Notes: generated from the sequence alone by a model not told the origin. DNA of 64,000 nucleotides from Chelativorans sp. J32 (GCF_000518985.1 NZ_JAEQ01000003.1:186001-250000), one strand, 5' to 3'; shown: positions 8,055-17,426, counted from the stretch's first letter. Numbers and translations: made by a program.

Positions 8055-9164
8055 GTGAGCAAGAATGCGCTTATTACCGGGGGCTGCGGCTTTATCGGCC
8101 GCCAAGTCACTGAAGAACTTCTTGAAAATGGATATTCGGTCACAGTTCTCGACAATCTAATCGAGCAGGTACATGGAGAAACGGCCCCGCCGAAGGACCC
8201 GCGCGCGGAGTACCTCATCGGGGATGTGCGTGACCCCGAATGCGTGAAAAAGGCATTGCGAGGCATCGATTTCGTGGTGCATCTGGCTGCCGAAGTTGGT
8301 GTCGGCCAGTCCATGTACGAGATTGCGCGCTATGTCGGCGTCAACGATCTCGGAACAGGCGTGCTTTTGGAGGCGATGATCAATCAGCCGGTCAAGCGGA
8401 TCGTGGTGGCCTCTTCCATGAGTGTCTATGGTGAAGGCCTCTATGAAACTGTGGACGGCAGGCGTTTCGACCGCGCCCGCCGACGCAAGGACAGGCTCGG
8501 GGCAGGACAATGGGATCCCGCCGATGCCGATGGCAGGGCTCTCCGGCCGATTGCCACCGACGAGGAAAAGCCGGTTGAGCTAGCGTCGATTTACGCCCTT
8601 ACAAAATATGCGCAGGAAAGGGCTGTACTGATCTTCGGCGAAGCCTATCCGGTAGAAGCGGTTGCGCTCCGGCTTTTCAACGTATTCGGGCCCGGTCAGG
8701 CGCTCTCCAATCCCTATACGGGCGTGCTTGCCAATTTCGCATCGCGGCTCGCCAATGATCAGCCACCCTTGATCTTCGAGGATGGGCAACAAAAGCGCGA
8801 TTTCGTCCATGTTCGCGATGTGGCGCGAGCTTTTCGCCTTGCACTCGAAAGCAAGGATGCCGTCGGCCAGGTGATCAATATCGGCAGCGGCAATGCCTAT
8901 ACGATCCAGCAGGTGGCCGAAATCCTGGCGGACGCCATGGGGCTGCCGGAGATCCGGCCGGAGATCCTCAATAAAATACGCTCCGGCGACATCAGGCATT
9001 GCTTTGCGGATATCTCCAAGGCGCATGAGCTGCTCGGGTTCGAGCCGCTGCATCGGCTCGAGGATACCGTTGCGGAATTCGCCGAATGGGTGCGGGAGAC
9101 CGGTGCAGTCGACAATGCAGCACAGATGCGCAAGCAACTGGAAGAGCGGGGGCTGGTATCATGA
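8055..9164 (+). CDS. NAD-dependent epimerase/dehydratase (extended SDR)
   Basis: Nucleotide-sugar SDR enzyme of 369 residues. The NAD-binding motif GGCGFIG is at the N-terminus, VASSMSVYG is the Ser region, and the catalytic pair is in YALTK. It resembles UDP-glucose 4-epimerases and related enzymes, and the substrate is not determined. I place the start at GTG 8055 because AGGAG (8045-8049) is 5 bp upstream and the next residues go straight into the Rossmann fold. The longer frame from 7953 would run through the promoter. First gene of an operon in which every junction but the last overlaps by 1-4 bp. Confidence 0.88.
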   Translation: MSKNALITGGCGFIGRQVTEELLENGYSVTVLDNLIEQVHGETAPPKDPRAEYLIGDVRDPECVKKALRGIDFVVHLAAEVGVGQSMYEIARYVGVNDLGTGVLLEAMINQPVKRIVVASSMSVYGEGLYETVDGRRFDRARRRKDRLGAGQWDPADADGRALRPIATDEEKPVELASIYALTKYAQERAVLIFGEAYPVEAVALRLFNVFGPGQALSNPYTGVLANFASRLANDQPPLIFEDGQQKRDFVHVRDVARAFRLALESKDAVGQVINIGSGNAYTIQQVAEILADAMGLPEIRPEILNKIRSGDIRHCFADISKAHELLGFEPLHRLEDTVAEFAEWVRETGAVDNAAQMRKQLEERGLVS

Positions 9165-10258
9165 CGGCGGCCAGTCCCAGCGAACCGCCTGCATTGGCAG
9201 GTGGCGGTAGGCCGGTGGTTATCACGGGCGGCAGCGGGTTCATCGGCTGCAACCTCGCCGAAAGTTTCCTCCGCGACGGATATGACGTGGTGGTGCTCGA
9301 CAATCTAAGCCGGCCCGGTGTCGGCCAGAATCTTGAATGGCTGAAATTCGAGTTCGGCGAGCGTATCCGTCCGGTGATCGCAGACATCCGCGATCCGCAG
9401 GCTTGCCGGTCGATCTTTGAAGATGCGGGAGCGGTGTTCCATCTCGCCGCCCAGACCGCCGTCACGACCAGCCTCGACGACCCCCTGGGGGATTTCGCGG
9501 TAAATGCACAGGGCACATTGAACCTGCTGGAGGCGGTACGTGCTTCGGGACGCACCATACCGGTCATATTCGCAAGCACGAACAAGGTCTATGGCGCGCT
9601 CGAAGACCTCGAAATGATCGAGCTGGAGGACCGGTACGTCCCGGCCTCGCCGGAGATCCGGCAAGGCATTGGCGAGGATCGGAAGCTCGATTTCTGCACT
9701 CCCTATGGCTGTTCAAAGGGGGTTGCGGATCAATACGTGCTCGATTACGCAAAGTCCTTCGGGATCCCGACGGCCGTGCTGCGTATGAGCTGCATTTACG
9801 GTCCGCATCAATACGGCACGGAGGACCAGGGCTGGGTAGCCCATTTCCTCATCCGGGCTCTGCAGGGCGAGCCGATCTCAATATACGGAAACGGCAAGCA
9901 GGTGCGGGATGTCCTGCATGTGGCGGATGCCGTCGCGGCTTACCGTGCTGTGCTCGAAAATATCGACGCCGTCACCGGCCGGGTATTCAATCTCGGAGGG
10001 GGCGTTCAGAACGCGGTCAGCCTACGTCTTGTGCTCCAGGAGATCCGTCGCATTACCGGGGCGGAGCCCCTCATCGGTTGGGGCGACTGGCGTGCGGGCG
10101 ATCAGTACTATTTCGTGGCGGATACGACGCGCCTGCAGCGTGAGCTTGGCTGGACTGCCAAGATCGGCTGGCGCGAGGGCTTGAGAGATCTTGCCGACTG
10201 GCTGCGCAGGGAGCGCGGACTGGGGCGGCCGCAACGAGAGGAAAGGCTGACTGCATGA
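9161..10258 (+). CDS. NAD-dependent epimerase, CDP-paratose 2-epimerase-like
   Basis: Extended SDR of 365 residues: GGSGFIGCN NAD motif, FASTNKVYG, catalytic YGCSK, and MSCIYGPHQYGTEDQGWVAH, which resembles tyvelose/paratose epimerases. ATG 9161 overlaps the previous stop (ATGA). It probably supplies an activated sugar to the glycosyltransferases encoded downstream. The exact substrate cannot be read from the sequence. Confidence 0.87.
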   Translation: MTAASPSEPPALAGGGRPVVITGGSGFIGCNLAESFLRDGYDVVVLDNLSRPGVGQNLEWLKFEFGERIRPVIADIRDPQACRSIFEDAGAVFHLAAQTAVTTSLDDPLGDFAVNAQGTLNLLEAVRASGRTIPVIFASTNKVYGALEDLEMIELEDRYVPASPEIRQGIGEDRKLDFCTPYGCSKGVADQYVLDYAKSFGIPTAVLRMSCIYGPHQYGTEDQGWVAHFLIRALQGEPISIYGNGKQVRDVLHVADAVAAYRAVLENIDAVTGRVFNLGGGVQNAVSLRLVLQEIRRITGAEPLIGWGDWRAGDQYYFVADTTRLQRELGWTAKIGWREGLRDLADWLRRERGLGRPQREERLTA

Positions 10259-11376
10259 ACATGCTCCGCGTGCCGGCGCAGGAAGGCGCCCCGCTCGACC
10301 ATCGCTGCGTTCTCATGACCGTCGATGCGGTGGGCGGGGTTTGGCGCTATGCCATGGAACTTGCCCGAGGGCTGCTGAACCATAACATCGCTGTGGTGTT
10401 TGCCGGGCTCGGTCCCCGACCGACAAGGCACCAGATCGACGAGGCGCAGCGACTGGGCAAGCTCGTCTGGCTGGACGAGCCGCTCGACTGGATCGCTCCG
10501 GATGAAGTCTCGGTGAAGGACCTCCCCGCGAAACTCGTGCGTCTGGCGCGGGAGGAGGGAGCAGACATCCTGCATCTGAATCTACCCTCCCAAGCCGCCG
10601 GCATCGAGACCGATCTGCCAGTGGTGGTGGTGTCGCACTCCTGTGTGGTCACCTGGTGGTACACGATGCGCGGCGGAACACTGCCGCAGGAATGGGAGTG
10701 GATGAAGCGGCAGAACGCGCAGGGGATGGCGCGGGCGGATGTGGTCGTGTCGCCGAGCGGTAGCCATGCCCAGGCGATCGGCGAATGTTATGGCGAGCAG
10801 CCTACCTTGAGGGTTGTGCATAATTCGATCAGCGCCTTTCTCCATGGTGCGGACAAGGAGCCGCTCGTCTTTGCCGCCGGGCGCTGGTGGGATGAAGGAA
10901 AGAACGGCCGCATTCTCGACGAAGCAGCCGCTCAGACCTTGTGGCCGGTGATCACTGCCGGCTCTACAAAGGGCCCGAACGGGCAGGAAATGACATTCTC
11001 CCATGCCCGGGATATGGGGGAAGTTCCGCATAGCCAGGTGCTGGCCGAGGTCAAACGAGCGGGTATTGTCGTATCGCCGTCGCTCTACGAGCCGTTCGGG
11101 CTTGCAGCACTGGAGGGTGCACGTGCCGGAGCGGCACTCGTGCTTTCGGATATTCCGACGTACCGGGAACTTTGGAGCGATGCGGCCATCTTCTTCGAGC
11201 CGCGAGACGCGAAAGCTCTTGCGCATGCGGTGAACCGGCTGGCTTCGGATTCGGGGCTTCGAAACGAATTCGCAGCCAGGGCGCTCGCGCGCTCGCGCCG
11301 CTTCACGCCGGATATCCAGGCGGGGCGAATGGCCGAGCTTTACCGTCAGCTGGTCGATCAACCGATGGCCGCGTGA
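10255..11376 (+). CDS. Glycosyltransferase family 4
   Basis: GT-B-fold retaining glycosyltransferase of 373 residues. The C-terminal donor-binding motif SPSLYEPFGLAALEGARAG contains the EX7E glutamates typical of GT4. The N-terminus has the VDAVGGVWRYAMELARGL acceptor-domain helix. The start codon overlaps the previous stop (ATGA). Cytoplasmic, and likely adds a sugar to a surface glycan or to a stress-related glycoconjugate made by this operon. Confidence 0.9.
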   Translation: MNMLRVPAQEGAPLDHRCVLMTVDAVGGVWRYAMELARGLLNHNIAVVFAGLGPRPTRHQIDEAQRLGKLVWLDEPLDWIAPDEVSVKDLPAKLVRLAREEGADILHLNLPSQAAGIETDLPVVVVSHSCVVTWWYTMRGGTLPQEWEWMKRQNAQGMARADVVVSPSGSHAQAIGECYGEQPTLRVVHNSISAFLHGADKEPLVFAAGRWWDEGKNGRILDEAAAQTLWPVITAGSTKGPNGQEMTFSHARDMGEVPHSQVLAEVKRAGIVVSPSLYEPFGLAALEGARAGAALVLSDIPTYRELWSDAAIFFEPRDAKALAHAVNRLASDSGLRNEFAARALARSRRFTPDIQAGRMAELYRQLVDQPMAA

Positions 11377-12506
11377 TGAAATTTCTCTTCTATACGCATT
11401 CGCTGGTCTCCGATTGGAACCACGGCAACGCCCATTTCCTGCGGGGTGTGATGCGCGAGCTCGTGGCGCGGGGGCATACGGCCCTGGCGCTGGAGCCTGA
11501 AGACGGCTGGAGTCGAGCCAATCTGCTGCGCGATCAAGGAGATGGGGCCATCGAGCGCTTCGGCCGGGATTTCCCGGAACTGGTTTCGCTCACCTATGAC
11601 AGCAGCTTCGACCATGAAAAACTGCTGGACGATGCCGATGTGGTGATCGTGCATGAGTGGACCGATCCGGCGCTGGTCGCGCGGATCGGGCGCGCGCGGG
11701 CGCAAGGGGGCGCCTTCGCGCTCGTCTTCCACGACACCCATCACCGCGCCGTGTCCGCGCAACCGCAGATCGCCGAGCTTCAGCTCAAGGATTATGACCT
11801 TATCCTCGCATTCGGGGAGACGCTGCGGGAACGGTATCTGGCGGCAGGCTGGGGGCGCAATGTCGTCACTTGGCACGAAGCGGCCGATACGCGGCTTTTC
11901 CATCCGATCGCGGATCAGGAAAAGGATGGCGATCTCGTCTGGATCGGGAATTGGGGGGATGACGAGCGGACGGCAGAGATCAGCGAGTTCCTGATCAGGC
12001 CGGCCGCCGAACTCGGATTGAAGGGCACCGTGCGTGGAGTGCGCTACCCGCCCGAGGCGCTGCACGCATTGGCGCAAGCCGGACTCTCGTTTGAGGGGTG
12101 GATCGCCAATCGCGATGTGCCAAGCGCGTTTGCACGCCATCGCGTCACGATGCACATCCCGCGCCGGCCTTATGTGGAGGCCTTGCCGGGCATTCCCACC
12201 ATTCGCGTGTTCGAGGCGCTTGCCTGCGGCATTCCCCTGATCTCGGCACCATGGAACGATGCCGAAGGCCTGTTCAGGCCGGGCACTGATTTCCTGTTCG
12301 TGAATAACGGGGAGGAAATGGCGGCCGAGCTCCGCCGCATCCTTTCGGACCCCGAGCTCGCCGCTAGCCTTTCGGCTGCAGGACTTGAGACCATCCGCGA
12401 CAGGCATACCTGTGCACATCGCGTGGACGAGCTTTTCCGGGCTCTTATGCGTCACGGCACATCAAGGGTTCAGAGGCTTTTGGCACCCATGGAGGCTGCG
12501 GAATAA
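11376..12506 (+). CDS. CgeB-type glycosyltransferase
   Basis: 376 residues beginning MKFLFYTHSLVSDWNHGNAHFLRG. The C-terminal part, GIPTIRVFEALACGIPLISAPWNDAEGLF, matches the glycosyl transferase 1 module of CgeB-like proteins. The ATG shares one base with the previous stop (TGATG). It is the first of three consecutive genes of the same type, which suggests duplication and divergence for successive transfer steps. Confidence 0.86.
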   Translation: MKFLFYTHSLVSDWNHGNAHFLRGVMRELVARGHTALALEPEDGWSRANLLRDQGDGAIERFGRDFPELVSLTYDSSFDHEKLLDDADVVIVHEWTDPALVARIGRARAQGGAFALVFHDTHHRAVSAQPQIAELQLKDYDLILAFGETLRERYLAAGWGRNVVTWHEAADTRLFHPIADQEKDGDLVWIGNWGDDERTAEISEFLIRPAAELGLKGTVRGVRYPPEALHALAQAGLSFEGWIANRDVPSAFARHRVTMHIPRRPYVEALPGIPTIRVFEALACGIPLISAPWNDAEGLFRPGTDFLFVNNGEEMAAELRRILSDPELAASLSAAGLETIRDRHTCAHRVDELFRALMRHGTSRVQRLLAPMEAAE

Positions 12507-13600
12507 TGAAGATCGCTTTTTATGGATCGAGTCTCGTTTCGTCATACTGGAACGGAGCGGCCACTTACTATCGAGGGCTCATCCGTCACCTGGCTCAACT
12601 CGGCTACGAGGTGACCTTTTACGAGCCCAATGTCTACGAACGCCAGCAGCACAGGGACATAGCGCCGCCGGAATGGTGCCGCGTGGTCGTCTATGACGGC
12701 ACGCATGAGGCGTTGAAGCAGGTTACTGCAAAAGCGCGCGAGGCCGATGTGGTCGTCAAAGCGAGCGGTGTCGGATACGAAGACGACATGCTCATGGATC
12801 ATGTGCTGGCGGCTGCCAGGCCGGACGCGCTCAAGATTTATTGGGACGTGGATGCGCCGGCGACGCTCGCCGAACTCAGGAGCAATCCCGAACATCCGCT
12901 GCAAAGGCAGCTCCGCGACGTGGATCTTGTGCTCACTTATGGTGGCGGAGAGCCGGTCGTCTATGGCTATCGCGCTTTCGGCGCGCGCGAATGCATACCG
13001 ATCTATAACGCGCTCGATCCCGAAACACATCATCCTGTGCCGCCGGAAGGCCGCTTCACATGCGATCTCGCTTTCCTTGGGAACCGGCTCCCGGACCGGG
13101 AGGCGCGGGTCGACGAATTCTTCTTCAAAGCCGCCGCGCAGTCGCCGAAGCAGACGTTCCTCCTCGGCGGTTCAGGCTGGAGTGACAAGCCGATGAGCTC
13201 GAATGTCCGCTATATCGGGCATGTTTCAACCCGGGACCACAACGCGTTCAACGTTACGCCGAAGGCGGTGCTCAATATCAGCCGGGCCAGCATGGCGGAA
13301 AACGGGTTCTCACCGGCAACGCGCGTTTTCGAGGCGGCCGGCGCGGGTGCCTGCCTCATTACGGATGCATGGGTCGGGATCGACTTCTTCCTGAAGGAAG
13401 GGGAGGAAGTCCTGGTTGCCCGCGATGGCCAGGAGGTGGCGGAAATCCTTGCTGGCCTCGATTCGGAGTGGGCGAAGACCATCGGCGAGCGGGCGAGGGC
13501 CCGGATCTTGCGCGACCACACCTATGCGCATAGAGCCGCCGAAGTGGACCGCATCATCACCAATTTCTTCCGTTCTCGGCGTGTGGAGGCGGCAGAATGA
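12506..13600 (+). CDS. CgeB-type glycosyltransferase
   Basis: 364 residues, beginning MKIAFYGSSLVSSYWNGAATYYRGL. The C-terminal region, NGFSPATRVFEAAGAGACLITDAW, fits the CgeB-like glycosyltransferase family. The start overlaps the previous stop by one base (TAATG). A paralogue of its two neighbours. The acceptor and sugar donor are unknown, but UDP-glucuronate and UDP-xylose are made by enzymes in the same region. Confidence 0.86.
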   Translation: MKIAFYGSSLVSSYWNGAATYYRGLIRHLAQLGYEVTFYEPNVYERQQHRDIAPPEWCRVVVYDGTHEALKQVTAKAREADVVVKASGVGYEDDMLMDHVLAAARPDALKIYWDVDAPATLAELRSNPEHPLQRQLRDVDLVLTYGGGEPVVYGYRAFGARECIPIYNALDPETHHPVPPEGRFTCDLAFLGNRLPDREARVDEFFFKAAAQSPKQTFLLGGSGWSDKPMSSNVRYIGHVSTRDHNAFNVTPKAVLNISRASMAENGFSPATRVFEAAGAGACLITDAWVGIDFFLKEGEEVLVARDGQEVAEILAGLDSEWAKTIGERARARILRDHTYAHRAAEVDRIITNFFRSRRVEAAE

Positions 13601-14688
13601 GCCGGCCGCTCTCCATTGTCATCCTGGGTTTGACGCTTTCTTCTTCCTGGGGAAATGGACACGCGACGACCTTTCGCGCGTTGCTTCGCGGCCTCCATGC
13701 GGAAGGCCACAAGGTGCTGTTCCTGGAGCGCGATACGCCTTGGTATGCGGATAGCCGGGATTTGACTGACCCGGATTTCTGCCGGCTCGCCTATTACAAC
13801 GAACTCTCGGATCTCGACCGTTTCACCCCCGCTATCCGCAACGCCGACGCCGTCATCATCGGCTCATATGTTCCGGAGGGCGTCGCAGTCATCGATCGTG
13901 TGGCCGAGATGAGCCCACGCCTTCTTTGCTTCTACGACATTGACACTCCCGTGACGCTCGCGGCACTGAAAAGCGGCAAGGAGGAGTATCTTGCCCGCAA
14001 GCAGGTATCGCTCTTCGACATCTACTTCTCCTTTTCCGGCGGCAAGGTGCTGGACCGGCTGGAAAGAGAGTTCGGCGCCCGGCGGGCCGAGGCGCTTTAC
14101 TGCTCGGTGGATGCGGATGCCTATGCGCCGACGGGCGAGAACGTCCGCTGGGATCTCGGCTATCTCGGGACCTATAGCCCGGACCGCCAGCCCACGCTCG
14201 AACGATTGCTGATCGAGCCGGCGCGGCGGCTGCCGGAGAAACGCTTCGTCGTAGCCGGAGCGCAATATCCCGCCGAGATCGAATGGCCTGCTAATGTGGA
14301 GCTTATCCCGCATCTGCCCCCGGAGGCACATGCTTCCTTCTACAGCCGTCAGCGTTTCACCCTGAACGTCACGCGCGCCGATATGGTGGCCGCGGGCTGG
14401 TCTCCCAGCGTGCGGCTGTTCGAGGCGGGAGCATGCGCAACGCCTATCATCAGCGATCGGTGGCAGGGCCTTGAGGAGATATTCCCCGACCGGGAGTCCA
14501 TCCTGATCTCGGATGATAGCGATGAGGTGGTCAGGCTCCTCACCAAATTGTCCGACCACGACCGACAGGCCATAGGGCTGGCGGCCAGGCAACGCGTCCT
14601 GAGCTGCCATACCGGAAAGGTGAGGGCAAGACAGCTTGCCGGCGTCCTTCGAGAGGCAGGCAGCGCCGTGCTCGCGAAGGCGGTCTAA
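13597..14688 (+). CDS. CgeB-type glycosyltransferase
   Basis: 363 residues, beginning MSRPLSIVILGLTLSSSWGNGHATTFRAL. The typical C-terminal motif is GWSPSVRLFEAGACATPIISDRW. ATGA overlap with the previous gene. Third member of the tandem trio, and the sequence continues the same operon. Its C-terminal 20 residues are alanine/valine rich and of no obvious function. Confidence 0.86.
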   Translation: MSRPLSIVILGLTLSSSWGNGHATTFRALLRGLHAEGHKVLFLERDTPWYADSRDLTDPDFCRLAYYNELSDLDRFTPAIRNADAVIIGSYVPEGVAVIDRVAEMSPRLLCFYDIDTPVTLAALKSGKEEYLARKQVSLFDIYFSFSGGKVLDRLEREFGARRAEALYCSVDADAYAPTGENVRWDLGYLGTYSPDRQPTLERLLIEPARRLPEKRFVVAGAQYPAEIEWPANVELIPHLPPEAHASFYSRQRFTLNVTRADMVAAGWSPSVRLFEAGACATPIISDRWQGLEEIFPDRESILISDDSDEVVRLLTKLSDHDRQAIGLAARQRVLSCHTGKVRARQLAGVLREAGSAVLAKAV

Positions 14689-14716
14689 CAGGACCTTTTT
14701 AGCAGAGGGAACCCGG

Positions 14717-15709
14717 ATGGACGTTCTGAACACCAAAGGGAGAGGAAAGCGCGTGCTCGTCGCGGGCGGTGCCGGCTTTGTCGGTTCCCATCTCTGCGAT
14801 GCCCTGCTGGCGGAGGGATGTTCGGTCGTCTGCGTCGACAGTTTCCTCACGGGCGCTCACGCCAACATCGCCCCGCTGGAGAACCATCCCGGCTTTCAAC
14901 TCATCCGGCATGATATCTGCGAGCCGCTTCAACTAAAGGGACCGCTCGACGAGATCTACAACCTGGCCTGCGCGGCCTCGCCACCACGCTATCAGGCAGA
15001 TCCGGTCCATACGATGATGACGAGCGTTGTCGGCACGCGGAACCTTCTTTCGCTCGCGGAGCGCCATGGTGCGCGCTTTCTGCTTGCTTCCACGAGCGAG
15101 GTCTATGGTGATCCGGAAGTGCATCCGCAGCCGGAACACTACCGAGGCAACGTCAATTGCACCGGGCCTCGTGCCTGCTACGACGAGGGAAAGCGCGCAG
15201 CGGAAGCCTTGTGCTTCGACCTTCTTCGGCTTAATAGGGTGGATACGCGCGTGGCGCGGATCTTCAACACCTATGGACCGCGTATGCAGGCCGACGACGG
15301 CCGCATCATTTCCAATTTCATCAACCAAGCCCTGCGCGGCGAGCCTCTGACGGTCTACGGCACCGGTGAGCAGACGCGCTCCTTTTGCTACGTGTCGGAC
15401 CTGGTGACAGGCCTTATCGCCCTTATGCGGCTGGATCCGAACCCTAAGACGCCGGTCAACCTCGGCAATCCCGGAGAGTTCACCATCAATGAACTCGCGG
15501 CGATCGTGCAAGAGATGATTCCGGAGGCGAAGGGTAAGATCCACCGTCCGTTGCCCCAGGACGACCCACAACGCCGCCGTCCCGACATCACCCGCGCAAA
15601 GGCGCTCCTTGGCTGGGAGCCGAAGATCGCGCTCCGCGAAGGACTTGAGGACACGATATCCTGGTTCCGGCTTGGCTACGAGGCGGAACAGCGCATTACG
15701 GCTGCTTGA
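14717..15709 (+). CDS. UDP-glucuronate decarboxylase-like (UDP-xylose synthase) SDR enzyme
   Basis: 330 residues with VAGGAGFVGSHLC at the N-terminus, the catalytic motif CYDEGKRAAEAL within GPRACYDEGKR, and ARIFNTYGPRMQADDGRIISNF, all hallmarks of UXS-type enzymes. It would convert UDP-glucuronate, the product of the dehydrogenase at 6049-7425, to UDP-xylose. GAGGGA lies 8 bp before ATG 14717. It is the last gene of the operon and overlaps the convergent NepR-like gene by 14 bp. A UDP-glucuronate epimerase is the alternative, but the GxRxCYDEGKR signature favours the decarboxylase. Confidence 0.87.
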   Translation: MDVLNTKGRGKRVLVAGGAGFVGSHLCDALLAEGCSVVCVDSFLTGAHANIAPLENHPGFQLIRHDICEPLQLKGPLDEIYNLACAASPPRYQADPVHTMMTSVVGTRNLLSLAERHGARFLLASTSEVYGDPEVHPQPEHYRGNVNCTGPRACYDEGKRAAEALCFDLLRLNRVDTRVARIFNTYGPRMQADDGRIISNFINQALRGEPLTVYGTGEQTRSFCYVSDLVTGLIALMRLDPNPKTPVNLGNPGEFTINELAAIVQEMIPEAKGKIHRPLPQDDPQRRRPDITRAKALLGWEPKIALREGLEDTISWFRLGYEAEQRITAA

Positions 15710-15959
15710 CCCAGTCCTGGCTCGGCTCTTTGGCGTGCGAGGCTTTCGCTGCGTCCCGACGGCGCTTTTCCACCAGTGCTTGCTGAAGCTTCTGCGCCAG
15801 CGCGAGCAGTCTCTCGGGGACCGGCTCGTTCTCGATCTCTTTCAGAAGAAGAGAGAGATCTGGCGGCAATCCATGCGCCGCCTCGGCATGGCCCTCGGGT
15901 GCTTCTTTTTTACGATCCATGGCAACCCCGCAACTCTTTTGCGAAAGGTTTGTCGTCAT
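15696..15959 (-). CDS. NepR-like anti-sigma factor homologue (orphan)
   Basis: A small protein whose core, LPPDLSLLLKEIENEPVP followed by ERLLALAQKLQQAL, resembles the helix pair of NepR, the anti-sigma factor that sequesters EcfG in alphaproteobacteria. The conserved block EPVPxRLLxL is visible. The tail is basic and lysine rich. Start is ATG 15959 or ATG 15920. Neither phyR nor ecfG is adjacent, so it is an orphan copy. It lies inside a dense cluster of EcfG-type promoters. The assignment rests on a short motif and needs a profile search. Confidence 0.5.
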   Translation of the reverse strand: MTTNLSQKSCGVAMDRKKEAPEGHAEAAHGLPPDLSLLLKEIENEPVPERLLALAQKLQQALVEKRRRDAAKASHAKEPSQDWVKQP

Positions 15960-16044
15960 ATCCCCCGTTTGGCAATCGCAATCCCCTCGATTCCGATGAT
16001 TTTCTGAACGAAGCCTGCGTTTTTTGGATTGCTGGTGCCGAAGA

Positions 16045-16070
16045 GGAACAATCCCGCATCGCCGCTCATT
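16045..16070 (+). promoter_or_regulatory. EcfG/RpoE2-type general stress promoter (candidate)
   Basis: GGAAC (16045-16049), 19 bases, TT (16069-16070), 38 bp upstream of the topoisomerase IB start. The last four bases are CATT, so this is a weaker match. Confidence 0.45.
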
Positions 16071-16107
16071 AGGCCCTCGCGCCTCTGTTGGGCGGGCAAG
16101 GGACCTC

Positions 16108-17184
16108 ATGTTGGATATTCTGGAACGTGCTAAATCCGCGCCTCGCGATGCCGTCGAGGATGCTCTGCGCGCTGAGCTGACCTATGTCAACGATAGTGAG
16201 CCGGGCATTGTGCGCCGACGGGCCGGCAAGGGCTTTTTCTATCTTGCACCAAACGGCGCCCGTGTCGAAGAGGCCGAGACGCTTGCGCGTATCCGCAAGC
16301 TCGCGATCCCTCCGGCCTGGACGGATGTATGGATCTGTGTGCGGGCCGACGGCCACATCCAGGCAACGGGGCGGGATCAGCGCGGACGCAAGCAATACCG
16401 CTATCACGAGGCTTGGTTTGCCTGCCGGGACGAGGTGAAGTTCTCCAGTCTCGTCGCGTTTGCGGAAGCGCTTCCAAAGCTTCGGGCACAGGTGGATACG
16501 GATCTCGCTAGGCGCGGCGTTCCGCTCGAGCGGGCGGTAGCCTCCATCGTCTGGTTGCTGGACCACACGATGATCCGCATCGGGAACGAGGCCTATACAA
16601 AGGAAAACAAGAGCTTCGGCCTGACCACGCTGCGAACGAAGCATGTAGAGGTACAGGGCTCGCGCCTGCGTTTCTCCTTCATAGGAAAGTCAGGCCAGGA
16701 ATGGAAACTTGGCCTGTCGGATCGCAGGATCGCGCGTGTCGTGCGCACGATACAGGAACTGCCGGGCCAGCAACTGTTCCAATATATCGACGAGGATGGA
16801 AGCCGGCGTCCGGTAAGTTCGCAAGACGTGAATGCGTATATTCGTGCTTATGCCGGCGATGCTTTCACCTCAAAGCATTTTCGCACCTGGGGCGCGACAC
16901 GAGCAGCGGCGATCCTGCTTGCGGTCGAGCCTCCGGAGACGAGCAAGCGGGGAAGAAACCGGCAGCTCAATGCCATCGTGGATCGCGTGGCGCGACGCCT
17001 GAACAACACCCGGGCGGTTTGCAGGCGCTGCTATATCCACCCGATCGTCATCAAGGCTTGGGAGGAGGGGCGCCTTGCCGGCGAGATGCTGGAAATACGC
17101 CGGCGCCACCGCAAGCCGCTGAAGGGCTTGAGCGAAGAGGAATCGCTGGTGCTCCGCTGGCTGCGCCAAGGCGAACGGAGCTGA
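16108..17184 (+). CDS. DNA topoisomerase IB (poxvirus/bacterial type)
   Basis: Relaxes supercoils by nicking one strand through a 3'-phosphotyrosine. 358 residues: the N-terminal domain includes ARIRKLAIPPAWTDVWIC, then the catalytic region KRLNNTRAVC-like (RRLNNTRAVCRRCYIHP) with the nucleophile Tyr at about residue 309. ATG 16108 is preceded by AAGGGA at 5 bp. Bacterial topo IB genes of Rhizobiales are often part of the general stress regulon, which fits the candidate promoter upstream. Confidence 0.94.
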   Translation: MLDILERAKSAPRDAVEDALRAELTYVNDSEPGIVRRRAGKGFFYLAPNGARVEEAETLARIRKLAIPPAWTDVWICVRADGHIQATGRDQRGRKQYRYHEAWFACRDEVKFSSLVAFAEALPKLRAQVDTDLARRGVPLERAVASIVWLLDHTMIRIGNEAYTKENKSFGLTTLRTKHVEVQGSRLRFSFIGKSGQEWKLGLSDRRIARVVRTIQELPGQQLFQYIDEDGSRRPVSSQDVNAYIRAYAGDAFTSKHFRTWGATRAAAILLAVEPPETSKRGRNRQLNAIVDRVARRLNNTRAVCRRCYIHPIVIKAWEEGRLAGEMLEIRRRHRKPLKGLSEEESLVLRWLRQGERS

Positions 17185-17192
17185 TCTCTGCC

Positions 17193-17217
17193 GGAACCAA
17201 CCGCGAGCGATGGCGTT
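17193..17217 (+). promoter_or_regulatory. EcfG/RpoE2-type general stress promoter (perfect match)
   Basis: GGAAC (17193-17197), exactly 16 bases, CGTT (17214-17217). A start about 7 bases later would begin the transcript almost on the ATG at 17226 and would read on into the 56-aa gene at 17427. Confidence 0.7.
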
Positions 17218-17225
17218 GCCAAGAC

Positions 17226-17408
17226 ATGACCACGCACAAGGCCAAGAAATTCCTTCGAAGCCTTCTGGCGGAGTTGCTGCCAGGTTGGATAACGCAAAAG
17301 CGGCTGGAAGATCCGCCCGGTAGCCAAGCCGGTAACGACGGTGCCGCATTTGGAGCGGAACTCCCGGATCCCGGAGAGGATCGGTCGTCGGTGCCGCGCA
17401 AGATCTAA
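17226..17408 (+). CDS. Small hypothetical protein (60 aa), possibly leaderless
   Basis: Begins MTTHKAKKFLRSLLAELLPGW, an amphipathic basic helix, and ends in a polar tail. There is no clear Shine-Dalgarno, but the ATG falls about where the perfect stress promoter upstream should initiate, so a leaderless mRNA is possible. No family recognised. The region could instead be the 5' leader of the 56-aa gene. Confidence 0.4.
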   Translation: MTTHKAKKFLRSLLAELLPGWITQKRLEDPPGSQAGNDGAAFGAELPDPGEDRSSVPRKI

Positions 17409-17426
17409 AATCACTGGGAGTGCCTT

